The position numbers were made by a program, and so were the translations under genes. The notes under the pieces were generated by a model. The model was given only the letters and a program-made list of their open reading frames with translations. It searched no databases and had not been told where the DNA came from. From Xenoacremonium recifei (lineage: Eukaryota > Ascomycota > Sordariomycetes > Hypocreales > Nectriaceae), in the NCBI GenBank assembly GCA_012184525.1, contig WOFQ01000068.1, positions 88,799 to 152,798 of the forward strand: 64,000 nt of DNA, written 5' to 3'. The stretch's first letter is position 1; every line of letters begins with the position of its first letter. Positions 35,741-46,269 of the stretch are shown here, in pieces.

Positions 35741-36076
35741 ATGGGTGTTTCTCCTGCTAGCCCTATGGCCAGCCCCGTCGACGTTGACGGGGACGTGATA
35801 CCCTCCATAGACGATTCGCAAGTTCAACAGAAAGAGAACAAATACAAACGCTTTTCTAGGCGGCGGAAACTTTCTATAGTTGTCATAACATCCTTTTATG
35901 GATTCCTATCACCGTTTCCGTCAATTGGGAATCTTTCAGCGACGGCCGAAGAAGCAGCCAACTACGGCACCACAGAGACCAGGATCAATATTTCCAACGC
36001 ACTATATTTGGTTCTTAGGAGTGTCTCAGCGCCGAATTTGGGGCCGTTCTGTCTATGTATTATGTTTCGTGTCTAG
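35741..36076 (+). pseudogene. Relic of an MFS drug transporter (DHA1 type), N-terminal part only
   Basis: The frame gives a hydrophilic start, then KYKRFSRRRKLSIVVITSFYGFLSPF, then a degraded segment and TTETRINISNALYLVL. This matches the opening of fungal DHA1 multidrug transporters up to TM2 (usual pattern ISNALYLVFMGLSP-WGP). Continuity is then lost: the expected WGPLS-YGRR segment is only recognisable in pieces in two frames, and a stop follows at 36074-36076. No further transporter segments appear before the proline dehydrogenase gene. I read it as a truncated, decayed copy. It marks the boundary between the sulfatase region and the proline cluster. Confidence 0.6.
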
Positions 36077-36597
36077 GAACGTCAGAATAAGAGTAACCGC
36101 TCTTCACATAGAGAACGCAGTCAACTATACATCCTATGACTACTCTACGCACGACGCCCATATAGTAGATGACCCTACAAGATACGCCAATACAAGGAGA
36201 GCCGCAGTTGTGTTATCGGCGCCGCGGCCACGATGGGACCCAGATTCTCGTGCCTTGGAGCTCGGGATCTAACTCCGATGCTCACGCTGTCTTCCGCGCT
36301 ACGTCGGGATTGCTTCTTAGAGCCCAGCACTGACACAATGTCGGTTTATCTGCTGTATGACAGGTCGTTTGATTGGAACCTTACAAGTCAATGAGGGTCA
36401 CCGGTAGATTTACGTCTCGGGTATAAGCTGATAAGAGCGTGGCCGTCACAAGCATACATCTCTCTTATGCCTTATAGGAATGAGAGAGACGATTATCATA
36501 TTTATTGACAAGGCTTTCTGGACAAGAGGTCTGCCTGTGGCCAGCTTTATCGACTAACCCATACCTCCCTGGAAAGAATGTGCCAACATCCATCACC
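36077..36597. promoter_or_regulatory. Intergenic region upstream of proline dehydrogenase
   Basis: No gene supported. It holds decayed sequence after the MFS relic and the promoter of the next gene. The open frame extending upstream of 36598 to 36505 looks like leader. Confidence 0.5.
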
Positions 36598-38077
36598 ATG
36601 ATTTCCATTCAGAATCCATTGACGCTTTTGCGCACGATCAAACAACCGAGTAAGCTGTCTCGACAGGGCAGCCTCTATGCCAGGACATTATCGCGGATGA
36701 GCCCCAATAATCCTCGAGCCTTCGGCACAACAGCGAAAGAACCCCCTCCTTTATCTCTACTGCCAATAGCGACTCTTATTCGCTCATATTTCCTTACGTC
36801 GATCCTGGCATCGCCAGTAATGCTAAGGCTATGCTTACCCCTCATGACTAGGATGGCCAACTCGCAGTCAATATTCCTGAACCCAGACCGAAACCCTATA
36901 CTTCACCTACTTATCCGCCGTCTGTGCTTCGACCACTTTACGGCGGGCGAGAGCGAGGAAGAGGTTCAGAAGACAATCACCGGCATGAAGAGGCTGGGAT
37001 TCAATGGCGTTATTCTCGGATATGCTAAGGAGGTTAGCCTCACCGGGGGACCTGTCATGACGGTTGCAGAAAGGGCCTCTGATTTCGATTACGACTCCGC
37101 CTGTGTCGAGGCGTGGAAAGATGGAATTATGAGGACCCTGAGACTAATCGGGAAGCAAGATTTCTTAGCTGTGAAGTAAGTGTGTTGCAACATCTGCCCC
37201 GTACCCTAGCTTACATTTACCTTTCTGCGCTTCACACAGATACTCAGGGGCTGGAAAAGCTACTCTTGACGCATTGCGCAAAGGGAACAGCCCTCCTAGG
37301 AATATGTGGACGGCCATGGAAGAAATCTGTGAAGCTGCTGTCAAGCAGGGCAGTCGAGTCTGGATCGATGCTGAGCAACAGAACCTTCAATCCACGATAG
37401 ACGAGTGGACAATGCGGCTGATGCGGAAGTATAATCGGGGAGAAAAGGCTGTCATCTATACGACCATGCAAGTATATCTGAAGCATATGGGAGAAAATAT
37501 TGGACGGCAGATGCGGATCGCACAGGAAGAGGGCTGGATATTGGGTATTAAGCTGGTTCGCGGCGCGTACATCGCTACGGAACAGCGCAGTCTTATCCAT
37601 GACACCATCCAGGAGACACACGACGCTTACGATACCATCGCAGAGAGAATTCTTCGGCGCCAGTATCCCGGGGTTCCATCAAACAAACCCTACCCCCGGA
37701 CCGAGGTGTTCTTGGCGACGCACAATGAGGAGAGCATCAAACGGGCATGCGCTGTCCATCAATCGGTCATTGCAGAGGGAATGCCCGCCGTGGGCCTAGG
37801 CTTTGGCCAACTTCAAGGCATGGCGGATGAGGTCGGCTGCAGCTTGATCCAGCTGTTTCAGACGAGCAAGGGGCCAGAGACCAACCCACAGGCTTTATCA
37901 CCAGTTGTCTTCAAGTGCCTGACATGGGGAACAACCCAGGAATGTCTCCAGTTTCTCCTCCGTCGAGTCCGAGAGAATGCCGATGGATTGGGGAGGACTA
38001 AGTATTGGGTCAATAGCTTTAGACAAGAAATCCTAAGACGCCTGAGGTTGGCTCTTGGTGCCAGGCAATCCGTGTAA
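36598..38077 (+). CDS. Proline dehydrogenase (mitochondrial, FAD-dependent)
   Basis: First enzyme of proline catabolism: oxidises L-proline to delta-1-pyrroline-5-carboxylate and passes electrons to the respiratory chain at the inner mitochondrial membrane. Two exons (36598-37175, 37240-38077) give 471 residues. The N-terminus is rich in Arg, Ser and Lys with few acids, fitting a mitochondrial presequence, and a hydrophobic stretch follows. Barrel motifs are RRLCFDHFTAGES, GVILGYAKE, KYSGAGKATLDAL, RVWIDAEQQ, the flavin-site LGIKLVRGAYIATEQ, FLATHNEESIKRA and GFGQLQGMADEV. ATG 36598 has ACC before it and is preferred over upstream frames. Corresponds to PUT1 of yeast and prnD of Aspergillus nidulans. 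P5C dehydrogenase lies 4.6 kb downstream. Confidence 0.93.
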
Positions 38078-38491
38078 AGAGAGAATAATGGAATAGAGGG
38101 GGTTTCGGTTACTTACATGCTATCAAATCAAGACGTTCACCAATCATGTCTCACTTGTTGTTCACCGCATTAACATATTTATTGCTGCCTCGGACTTCCA
38201 CGTCCTTCTGTACGGAGAGTGATATGTGCTGCCGAAGGTGAAATGGATGTTTTAGCCACATAATTTAAGTAACAGCGCCACCAATATATTCAGTTCTTGA
38301 CTTGGCAAATTATGAAGAATGTGAAACAAACGATTCATAGAACTCGAGTCCCTTGGTTCACCAATTTGGGTTCAGCAGTGCCGAGGACAGATCGGGGGGC
38401 TACCCGAGAGAAGTTTTGGATATTTTAATGAGTCGCTATGTATTCCTACAGGCAGAACCTTGTGATTTTAATAGAAGATCAAAAGATTCGT
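38078..38491. other. Intergenic region between convergent genes
   Basis: 3' flanks of proline dehydrogenase and the flavin-reductase-like gene. Nothing else seen. Confidence 0.5.
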
Positions 38492-39439
38492 TCAGAGAAA
38501 CTTCCTGAGGCCATTCGCTTCGTTCTTTAGCTCCGTGACCAAGGACGGCCGTGGTAGTTCAAACGTCTCCCGCACGCGACCATAAGATATTCCACCAAGC
38601 TGCACAAGCGGGCGCAGAGCCTCAAGGTCCACGTTCTCCTGCCCGTGATCCAGCGCATCTTCCCGAACCCAGAAGTTCTTAGCCTCGATGATAGCCATGG
38701 AGCCGGCGGACTTCCCTTTTTCCACGAGGCCGTGATAGTCAAGACTCTTCATTTCCAGCAGCTTGCCCTCTATGGCGAAGATGGCCTCTTGCACGCGCTT
38801 CGGGCGCACCAGAGACGAGTCCTTGGGAGTCAAACCCGACAGCTTCCATTCAGACGTCTCGTAGGGAACGTCCAGCGACGTGGCATTGGCTGCCTCGACG
38901 AAGGTGTCAGATAGGATGTTGATGACACACTCGCCCGTCTCCTCCAGGTTCCTTTGCGTGTCCTTTGGCCTGCCGGGGCGGGCCGAGAACCCAATGACGA
39001 GAATCACGGGGTCATGGTCGACGACCTGGAAGTAGCTGAAGGGCGCCAGGTTGGGGATGCCGTCCTTGGACACTGTGCTGACGAAGCTGACGGGCCGCGG
39101 GATGGCGGATACCATCAGTTTGTAGTTGGAAATCATGTGTCGACCTTCTGCTGCAGGGTCGATCTGGACGTGCGACTGAGCCGCAGCGGTACCGTGGCTG
39201 GCACCATCGCCGTACTTCCAATTGGGCGCCGGGGACTGGGTGACTAGGATGCGAGGGTCTTGGTCGAACTTTTCGCGAGTCGCCTCGATCTTCTTGAATT
39301 CCTCCAGCGTCGGCACCAAGACGAAAGGGTTGGACGCAGCTGTTGCGGCCGTGCTCTGCATGCGTGCGAAGGGAGCAGCTTGAGGAACAGCGAAGCATAG
39401 GCGAGCGACGTTGATGGGTCGGACTCGCAGGGGCACCAT
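38492..39439 (-). CDS. Flavin reductase-like (FMN-binding split barrel) protein
   Basis: Single-exon gene of 315 residues. The first 30 residues (MVPLRVRPINVARLCFAVPQAAPFARMQS) are basic and free of acids, so mitochondrial targeting is likely. The core is the flavin reductase-like domain: YKLMVSAIPRPVSFVSTVSKDG, NLAPFSYFQVVDHDPVILVIGFSARPG, DTQRNLEETGECVIN and FVEAANATSLDVPYETSEW, a pattern shared with flavoredoxins and fungal homologues. It should bind FMN and move electrons or reduce flavin. It lies between the two proline catabolic enzymes on the strand opposite to proline dehydrogenase, so a link to that flavin pathway is possible but unproven. Codon use is more G/C-ending than in the neighbouring accessory genes. 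Confidence 0.88.
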   Translation of the reverse strand: MVPLRVRPINVARLCFAVPQAAPFARMQSTAATAASNPFVLVPTLEEFKKIEATREKFDQDPRILVTQSPAPNWKYGDGASHGTAAAQSHVQIDPAAEGRHMISNYKLMVSAIPRPVSFVSTVSKDGIPNLAPFSYFQVVDHDPVILVIGFSARPGRPKDTQRNLEETGECVINILSDTFVEAANATSLDVPYETSEWKLSGLTPKDSSLVRPKRVQEAIFAIEGKLLEMKSLDYHGLVEKGKSAGSMAIIEAKNFWVREDALDHGQENVDLEALRPLVQLGGISYGRVRETFELPRPSLVTELKNEANGLRKFL

Positions 39440-39721
39440 TCTGTGTAGTCCACGGTCTAGCTGCGTTGGATGTCAGCGAGAGAAGGGTGAACAGATGGCC
39501 AATCTAGATGGACAGGGGGCAATAGGGAGTTGGCGGTGCCTGAAGCAACCATATAGAATCTTTCTCGACCTACCAAAATTTCATGTACATAGTTATGAGC
39601 CGTCAAGTCTTGATTACAGGCCGGGTCTAATTGGGACGGTCCCGCCTCCGACAAGGCGCTATCTACATTCCTAGCCCGATGTCGTAGATCCGGCTCGGGA
39701 TCGTATCCCGAGTGCTCTTGG

Positions 39722-42357
39722 CTAGGCTCCTGCATCCGAGCTTCTTATCAATTCGCTATCCCAGATCCACGAGTAAGGGTCCATATCGGAGGTTTCTATG
39801 TCGTCAGGAAAGTTGTAATTGATCAGCTCGAGGGCGCATTCGAATGTATCCTGCTGTTCGACCGGGACCGCGCTGTCGTCCCCCCACAGACAGTCGTCGT
39901 GTCCTGGAGCAGCCTCTATTGCTACATTGGAAATTGTCTGTCGTCCGGCGTCCGAGAGCCGGCCCTGGGGGCTTTGGTCCAGGTTCTCAGAGTGATGGGT
40001 GGCTTGTCGGAAGCGCGCTATCTCAACCAAGTCTTTCTTGTACGGTTCAACGACTCGTAGACCCCTTAATGCCATCCCGTCCATGATTTGAAACGTTTTG
40101 TTGATGTCCCACATCGACCTGCTGGCGGTGATAATGTCGATCAGAACCAGCACAAAGGCGCTGGCAAAAAGGGCCTCGAGATCGTGCGGGAATATAAGGT
40201 CTGATCTTTCTGCATTAGCAAACCATAGCTCAGTGGTAGGCCACTGGTAGCTGGACACTTACCGATCAGTCTATGCGCGCTCAGCTTGTCCATGATTACT
40301 TGTATACCTAGTGCCGCCTCTGTACACACCCGAAGAAGGCTGTGCATCACGCCTGACAGGCTACCGTGATGCCCATGACCGATCTTCCTTTCGAAAACAA
40401 AGAAAAGTACCGGCCGAATAGCTAAGATCGCGCACTGTCGTCACATGATCAGCTCCTGAGACATAATGCTGTAATTCATCAGGCTCTCGGGGTCGTCACT
40501 CACTTTGTGGTGAAGCACATGCAACGATGCAATAGCTCGGGTTTTGTGGCTCGGGGTAGTCTCAAATTGCAGGCTGAGTTTCTCTTGGAGCAGTCTCGAC
40601 ATGTCGGAAAGCCGCTTCAGGATTGTCTGAATGCTGTGGACAAATCCGGATCCCAGTTGCCGCTGTAGTCCAAGGCCATATACCACTATCCCACCACAGC
40701 CAGTAAGCATGAGTGGCCGCAACAAAGCGCGAAACAGCCCGTTACCTACCATCTAAAATGTTTCCCAACTGGCTGGACAGTTCGACATGAAACGCCATGA
40801 TGTTCTGAGTGCCATCGCCCCCTAAACCGACAATAGGCTTGGCGAGCCCAATGTCTTCGTCGTGCAGTTTCGACGGCACACCGATGAGACTGGATAGTCT
40901 CCGGTCAATCACGTAGGCGGTCCAGAACAGTTTCGACCGATGTAAGAATTCGGAATGTGTGATTCGAGCCGCATCATGCTTTCGATTGAGACCAAACGCG
41001 AGACAAAGACTAATCGCATTTCCCACCTAGCAGAAATAAGCGCGAGGGCCTCGTGACGTTGGAAGATGTGGACAAGACTAACATATCCATACGCCGCTAA
41101 CCGCAAGTCTAAACCCTCAAGGAACAGGGCGAATACGCACAGAGTCTCGATAGACAGAATCGAGTTCTCGCATAGGCGATGCATATCGGGAAGAGCGTCG
41201 ACGGCCCTCGCAAAGTAGGCATGGCCCGATGGGCCTGACGCACCAGCTTCACGACTAGTTAGAGACGTACCGAGAGCGAACACAGCAAGCATCTGGATGA
41301 GCCACGGGTCTGTCATCGACGCTGTCCCGGCATCCCGTTCTTTATAGAAGATGGCAAGTTTTTTCAAAAACTTAGCTTTGTCGAACAGGTAATATAATGG
41401 GCCCACGGAGAAGGAAATGGTGCTGAGTAGGTATTCTGCGTATTCCGGCGAAAGGAGGTCCAAGTTTGTGAGATCGATGGCACGACGATCCCACATAAGA
41501 CCGTAGGCACCATCCCTGATGGGCACGGCGTCATGAAGCTCGCAACCATTCTCAGTGCTTCTGATGAGCTCCCGTACCCGACGGCTGAATGACCACGAGG
41601 AACTGTGACCTAGTTGTCCTTGAGGGGAAAGGCAGCAGTTAGCAAGAAGGCCTAGGCATGTGTAGGAAGAGAAGGGCGCCGAGGGGCGTTGGCATACTAT
41701 ACGAGTCGCCCACAGCAACTTGGGAATCGGATACCACAGCTTCTTGCCCGCGCGTATGCCTGTTGGCAAGGGGATGAAGTAGAGGGGCTGTTAGCATGTC
41801 GGCATCACCAGTAACCTCCTCGCTGAGCGCCAACCGTCGCTCGGCGCGACTACGTGATGAATCCTGATCAAGTCCAATCGCGTTGCACGCATTGGAGTCG
41901 ACCGGACCACCAGCACGCTCGCCAGGCTGGTAAAGCACACTCGTGCGGGAGTTGCGTGGCGAGGTTGCTGCGGAGGCTTGCTGGAGAGAAGTTGTCGGCG
42001 TTGGTAGATGCCCGGGGGCCGCTGCCCGTGCCTCCAAGTCTCGAACGTATCTATTTCGTCTCTCAGTCGGCCATGTCGACTTCGTCTTTGTAGACGATCG
42101 TCTGGCTCAAATGCACACGTACTGCTCTGAAACGATGAGCTTCTTTACCCTCTCGTCAAATCGGCAGCAGAGCCCTTTCGACAAACAGCTGTGGCAAGGC
42201 TTCTGGCCGCTGCACTTGATTTTGTGCTTTCGGCAGTGCTGGCATCTGCTCTCGGGACACAAGTTAGCCCTGCTTGCATGCGCCACACGAGGGCCAGGAT
42301 TACCGACGCGTTCAGAGTCTTTTTCCTCTTCCGGGAGGGCGCAGTACTATCGCTCAT
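39722..42357 (-). CDS. Zn2Cys6 transcription factor between the proline catabolic genes
   Basis: Predicted nuclear regulator of 729 residues. Eight exons (42357-42304, 42250-42123, 42050-41698, 41618-41083, 41026-40750, 40685-40504, 40434-40263, 40209-39722) join in phase. After a basic N-terminus (SRKRKKTLNAS) the zinc cluster reads CQHCRKHKIKC-SGQKP-CHSC-LSKGLCC, then a short coiled-coil linker (EQYVRDLEARA). The fungal_trans domain covers roughly residues 220-520 with SISFSVGPLYYLFD-like and AYGYVGNAISLCLAFGLNR segments and the HHKCAILAIRPVLFF helix. Its place between proline dehydrogenase and P5C dehydrogenase makes it the candidate regulator of proline use, analogous in role to Aspergillus PrnA; orthology to PrnA is not shown. 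Confidence 0.87.
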
Positions 42358-42665
42358 ACTTGCAACTCGAGGTCTGTCAATGTCTTTGCCTGGTATGATA
42401 AAGACGGACTTCAATGCCAGGGATAGCACCAGTATCGCATCTAAAGTCCCACTTGACCCGATTTCGCTGCGCCATGGATTCCCACGCTAGTAATCACCAG
42501 CTTTTGTGTCGGGGCCACAGATAAGAATGAAAATGCTTGCTACATGTTACCGCCGGGATTATAGCCGGCAGGCTTCGCAATGGTACCGAGAAATACTTTG
42601 TAGGACCTTTTGATGCAAACATATCTTAAAAATCTGTTCTTCTTGTTTCTATCACAGAAAATTAT
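42358..42665. other. Short intergenic region
   Basis: Promoter of the Zn2Cys6 gene and 3' flank of P5C dehydrogenase. No other feature. Confidence 0.45.
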
Positions 42666-44564
42666 CTATACTTCGTTGCTAGGGTACAAGAAATCCGACG
42701 TTCCCTCAAAGTCCTCCTTGATAGCACGAACGCTGGTGAAGCGGCTTAGAACATTGACCGACCCTACCTTGTCATTGGTACCACTGCCTCGCATTCCCCC
42801 GAAAGGTTGTTGTCCGACCACAGAGCCCGTGCTCTTGGTGTTGATATAAAAATTGCCTGCGGAGTTGCTGAGCTTTGTCTCGGCATAGGTGATGGCATTA
42901 ACATCCTGGGCAAACACACTTCCGGTCAGGGCATATGGCGCTGTACAGTCAATGAGCTCGGGAATGGTTTGCCATTCGCTGTCCGGGAACACGTATGCCG
43001 TGATGAGTGGTCCAAAGTACTCCTTCTGCATCATCTCATGCTTCGGGTTGGTGGTCTGGTAAACAGTGGGCTGCACGAAGTATCCAACTTCTTTGGAACA
43101 TTCGCCACCCACCAGTAGGGTGACTTCGGGATCTATCTTGGCAGCTTCTATTACCTTGGCGAGTTTATCAAAGGACTGCTCGTGAATGACGGGGTTGACA
43201 AAGTTAGTCGGATCATCAGGGCTGCCGACTTTGATCTTTGCCACCTTTTCGAGAAGACTCTTCTTGAATGCAGGCCAGGCAGACTCAGAGACGTATAGTC
43301 TGGATGCAGCGGAGCACTTTTGTCCCTGAAACTCGAATGCACTGCGTATGGTGCAGTTCACCGCGTTCTCAATGTTGGCAGATTTGTGAACGAGATGAAA
43401 ATTCTTCCCTCCTGTCTCGCCGACGAGTCGGGGAAAGTTGAGGAACTTGTTCTCGCCGGTGGCACGGCCGACTCGTGCAGTGAGCTCTTTGAAGACTGCA
43501 CTAGATCCTGTGAAATTAAGCCCGGCAAAGGATCGATTGTCAAGGACGGCAGAAGTAATCTCGTTGGCATCTCCGGGCACAAACTTCAGCACATCCTTTG
43601 GTAAACCGGCCTCCAGCATGATATTGTACAGGAGCCAGGAGCTATGCAGGGCAGAAGGCGAAGGCTTCCAGAGGACAACGTTGCCCATTAGAAGAGGTCC
43701 GCACGCGAGCGTCGCGCCGAGAGCAGTGAAGTTGAAAGGTGAGATGGCATACACGAACCCCTCTAAAGGCCGGTACTCGAGGCGGTTCCACTACCATGAG
43801 AGTTGTTAGATACACGGATTGACATACACCTTGTATTCGGAAGTGTGCAGAACGTACCATTCCTGCAGGGTTTACCGCTGGCTGGACTTTGAACAGTTCC
43901 ATTGCACATTGGACGTTAAATCGGAGCAAATCACATGTCTCTGCAGCAGCGTCAATCTCGGCTTGCCAAATGTTCTTGCCCTGGCCAACCATGGTAGCGG
44001 CCATGAGAGCATGACGATATTTGCCAGACACCAATGCCGCTGCCCGCAGGAAGATAGCAGCGCGGTCTTTGAAGGCTGTGGTTTCCCATCCAGACTTTGC
44101 TTTCAAGGCCTCATGGATCGCCTTTCCCACTTCAGCTGCGGTTGTTGGGACATACTCGGCCACAACCTGATTGTGCTTCGAAGGGTTGAGTTGGATAAGT
44201 GGCGCAGTTTTGGTATCCTGTGCTTGATCAGAATTCTGTGGTAGGTTTGTTAGCCACGATTTTTTGGTCTCTTACATTGCTGCTATGTTCTAAGGAGATT
44301 CTTATAGGAAGCGCCGCCAGAAGCTCTTGATATGCATTCATCACGCCGACCCGTTCCGAAGATCCTTTGGCGTAAGTTGGCTAAAGCTTCAACGTCAATA
44401 ACCATGCTATTTCTTTCTTTTATGGCCTTTTAAGGTTGTGTAGGGCTGCATCTACTCACGCTGGGCTCATTGTGGTACCAGGGCTTGCCGTAGGTGGATA
44501 GGTACGCCCTGGAGGCCAGCAGCTTTGTAGTTGAGAACTTCGCTTGTTTTCGAAGGGATGCCAT
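42666..44564 (-). CDS. Delta-1-pyrroline-5-carboxylate dehydrogenase (mitochondrial)
   Basis: Second enzyme of proline catabolism: NAD-dependent oxidation of glutamate semialdehyde, in equilibrium with P5C, to glutamate in the mitochondrial matrix. Four exons (44564-44460, 44380-44276, 44235-43858, 43790-42666) give 570 residues, the usual fungal length. The first exon encodes a targeting sequence (MASLRKQAKFSTTKLLASRA). The exon 1-2 junction recreates the family's NEP-PTYAKGS-ER segment, which supports the model. Active-site motifs are AISPFNFTA, VLWKPS, NFTGSSAVF, GETGGKNFH (Glu) and FEFQGQKCSAASRLY (Cys). The end has FGGMRGSGTNDKVGS. It corresponds to yeast PUT2 and Aspergillus prnC. It is divergent from the RidA gene across 450 bp. 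Confidence 0.95.
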
Positions 44565-45012
44565 TATGACAAAGTAACCGAGTAGAGATATTGATTTCGA
44601 AGAAGAAGAAAACTACCACTGATATTGCAGAACAGGCGGTATCTTCAAGATTAAGAGATTGGTTCCTGAAAGGAGGCGTAGGACTCGGGTCGAAATTCTC
44701 ATCTGAATGTTTGTAGGGATTGCCGACCAATACAGATAACCATAGGTAACTATAGATATTTGGATTGACCCACTGACTTCGACTGGCGTTGCCTTCGGGA
44801 TCAAAAATGCCATCTCGGGATCTCATGCCGAAGCCGTCACCGGCCCCTGTCAATCCGATACTGATCTGACACTATAAGTCAACCTGCCCCAGTCGTCACC
44901 CGCCGCCTGGCCGGAAAGCCTGCACCGTCATTAGCGCAATTGATTGAGGGCATGTAGGCAGCATATTATACTGTCGACAGCAATCTAACATTCTGCTGCT
45001 TCACCCTCAGCA
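44565..45012. promoter_or_regulatory. Divergent promoter of P5C dehydrogenase and RidA genes
   Basis: A 448 bp region. It includes CCGG tetramers (for example near 44840 and 44913) of the kind that occur in proline-pathway activator sites, but no spaced pair convincing enough to call an operator. Confidence 0.4.
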
Positions 45013-45772
45013 ATGGCTTCGCGGGCCATGCAACTCTCAGTCACCCGGGCCGCCACAGCGGGTACCATGTATGCAACTGGCAGAGCCCTAGTACAGAGGC
45101 AGGGCCTAGCAGCTTGGAAATCCCCAGTCCGGATGTTGTCCACAATTCAGACTATCTCCACGACCAATAGTTATGCGCGTAGGTCAATATATCCCGGTTT
45201 ATTGTTCAATGAGATGCAGTTGCTAATCATCGTCTTCGTATTGCAGCGGTTGGTCACTACGTAAGTTTGTTATAACGATTATTAAGCTCAGTTCATTGTA
45301 TTTAATACAATTAGAACTGACTGGCTGACTCTTTTGTCTTCTTAGTCCCAGGCGATGGTAGCCAACGGACAAGTCTGGGTCGCGGGACAAGTGGCTCTCG
45401 ACAAGGGCGGCCGACCAGTGGAGGGTTCTGTGACCGAGCAAACCCACCAGATTTGCAAGAATGCAAGTGAGATTCTGAAAGCAGCAAATTCAAGCCTAGA
45501 GAATGTCGTCAAGGTCACGGTAAGACGCCATCTCTTCTCTTACATATTCAGGAGTCTTTAATGCCCGACGCCTCAATAACAACAGCGTCTACAAATCTGG
45601 CAACTAACCACAGAACTTGAGATAGGTATATGTGACGGATTTCTCGATTCTTCCGGAGTTCAATAGTGTGTATGACAAGTACTTTACAAACAAGCCACCA
45701 AGAACGTCGATGGAAGTCTCAAAGCTACCACTGAATATGCAAGTGGAAATGGATATCACTGCTGTGATATAA
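45013..45772 (+). CDS. RidA/YjgF/YER057c family imine deaminase, probably mitochondrial
   Basis: Enzyme that hydrolyses reactive enamines and imines such as 2-aminoacrylate. Four exons (45013-45178, 45247-45260, 45346-45519, 45626-45772) give 166 residues. Exon 2 is only 14 bp. It restores PVGHYSQAM, which corresponds to the conserved P-x-PYSQA start of the family. The first 50 residues are rich in Arg, Ala and Ser with few acids, so mitochondrial import is likely, as in yeast Mmf1. Core motifs are VWVAGQVALD, QTHQICKNASEILKAANSSLENVVKVTVYVTDF, FNSVYDKYF and PPRTSMEVSKLPL with the substrate-binding Arg, then VEMDITAVI at the end. Its divergent promoter with P5C dehydrogenase suggests joint control and a role in removing pathway imines; this is inference. 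Confidence 0.9.
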
Positions 45773-46269
45773 GTTAGTGTTTACAGTGTTCAGTACGTTA
45801 GAACTGGATAAGAATGAGCAATCATACTCGGAACCTCTTAATTCTGCGCAAGAACGTTGGATTTCAACCGTCAATCGTGGATAGCACCTACGCCTATCTA
45901 CTACGTATGACTGGTGTGGAGACTTTCCGCTACTACGGTTTGAGGGGCAATCAAGAATTTAAAGACAGGGCATCTTTTAAACACCTATACCTAAAGCTCA
46001 GTCTGCCTTGATCTAGGGAAGTAGGAGCTCAGCTCTAGAAATGAAAATTATTTCTGGCGTGCTTGAGTTTGGTCTCTCGGCATGGCGGTGCTTTCCATAG
46101 GCCTCCTGAAGACGTCCCACGTGACGCTAACGCATCGAGTCGGACTTTGCGCTAGGGAATTAAGAACTCGTTTCCCCCTCGTCCACTGAGAAATTTCGGA
46201 CTTGTCTCCGATGCTGACTTGATACAACAGCATAATCGAGCGACCAGAGGCTGCGCGTTATCCAGGAAT
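45773..46269. other. Intergenic region
   Basis: 3' flank of RidA and promoter of the next Zn2Cys6 gene. A 65-codon open frame at 45814-46011 has no support. Confidence 0.5.

Noticed and set aside
45814..46011. Small open frame after RidA
   Set aside because: Short, unconserved, and sits in a normal intergenic space.
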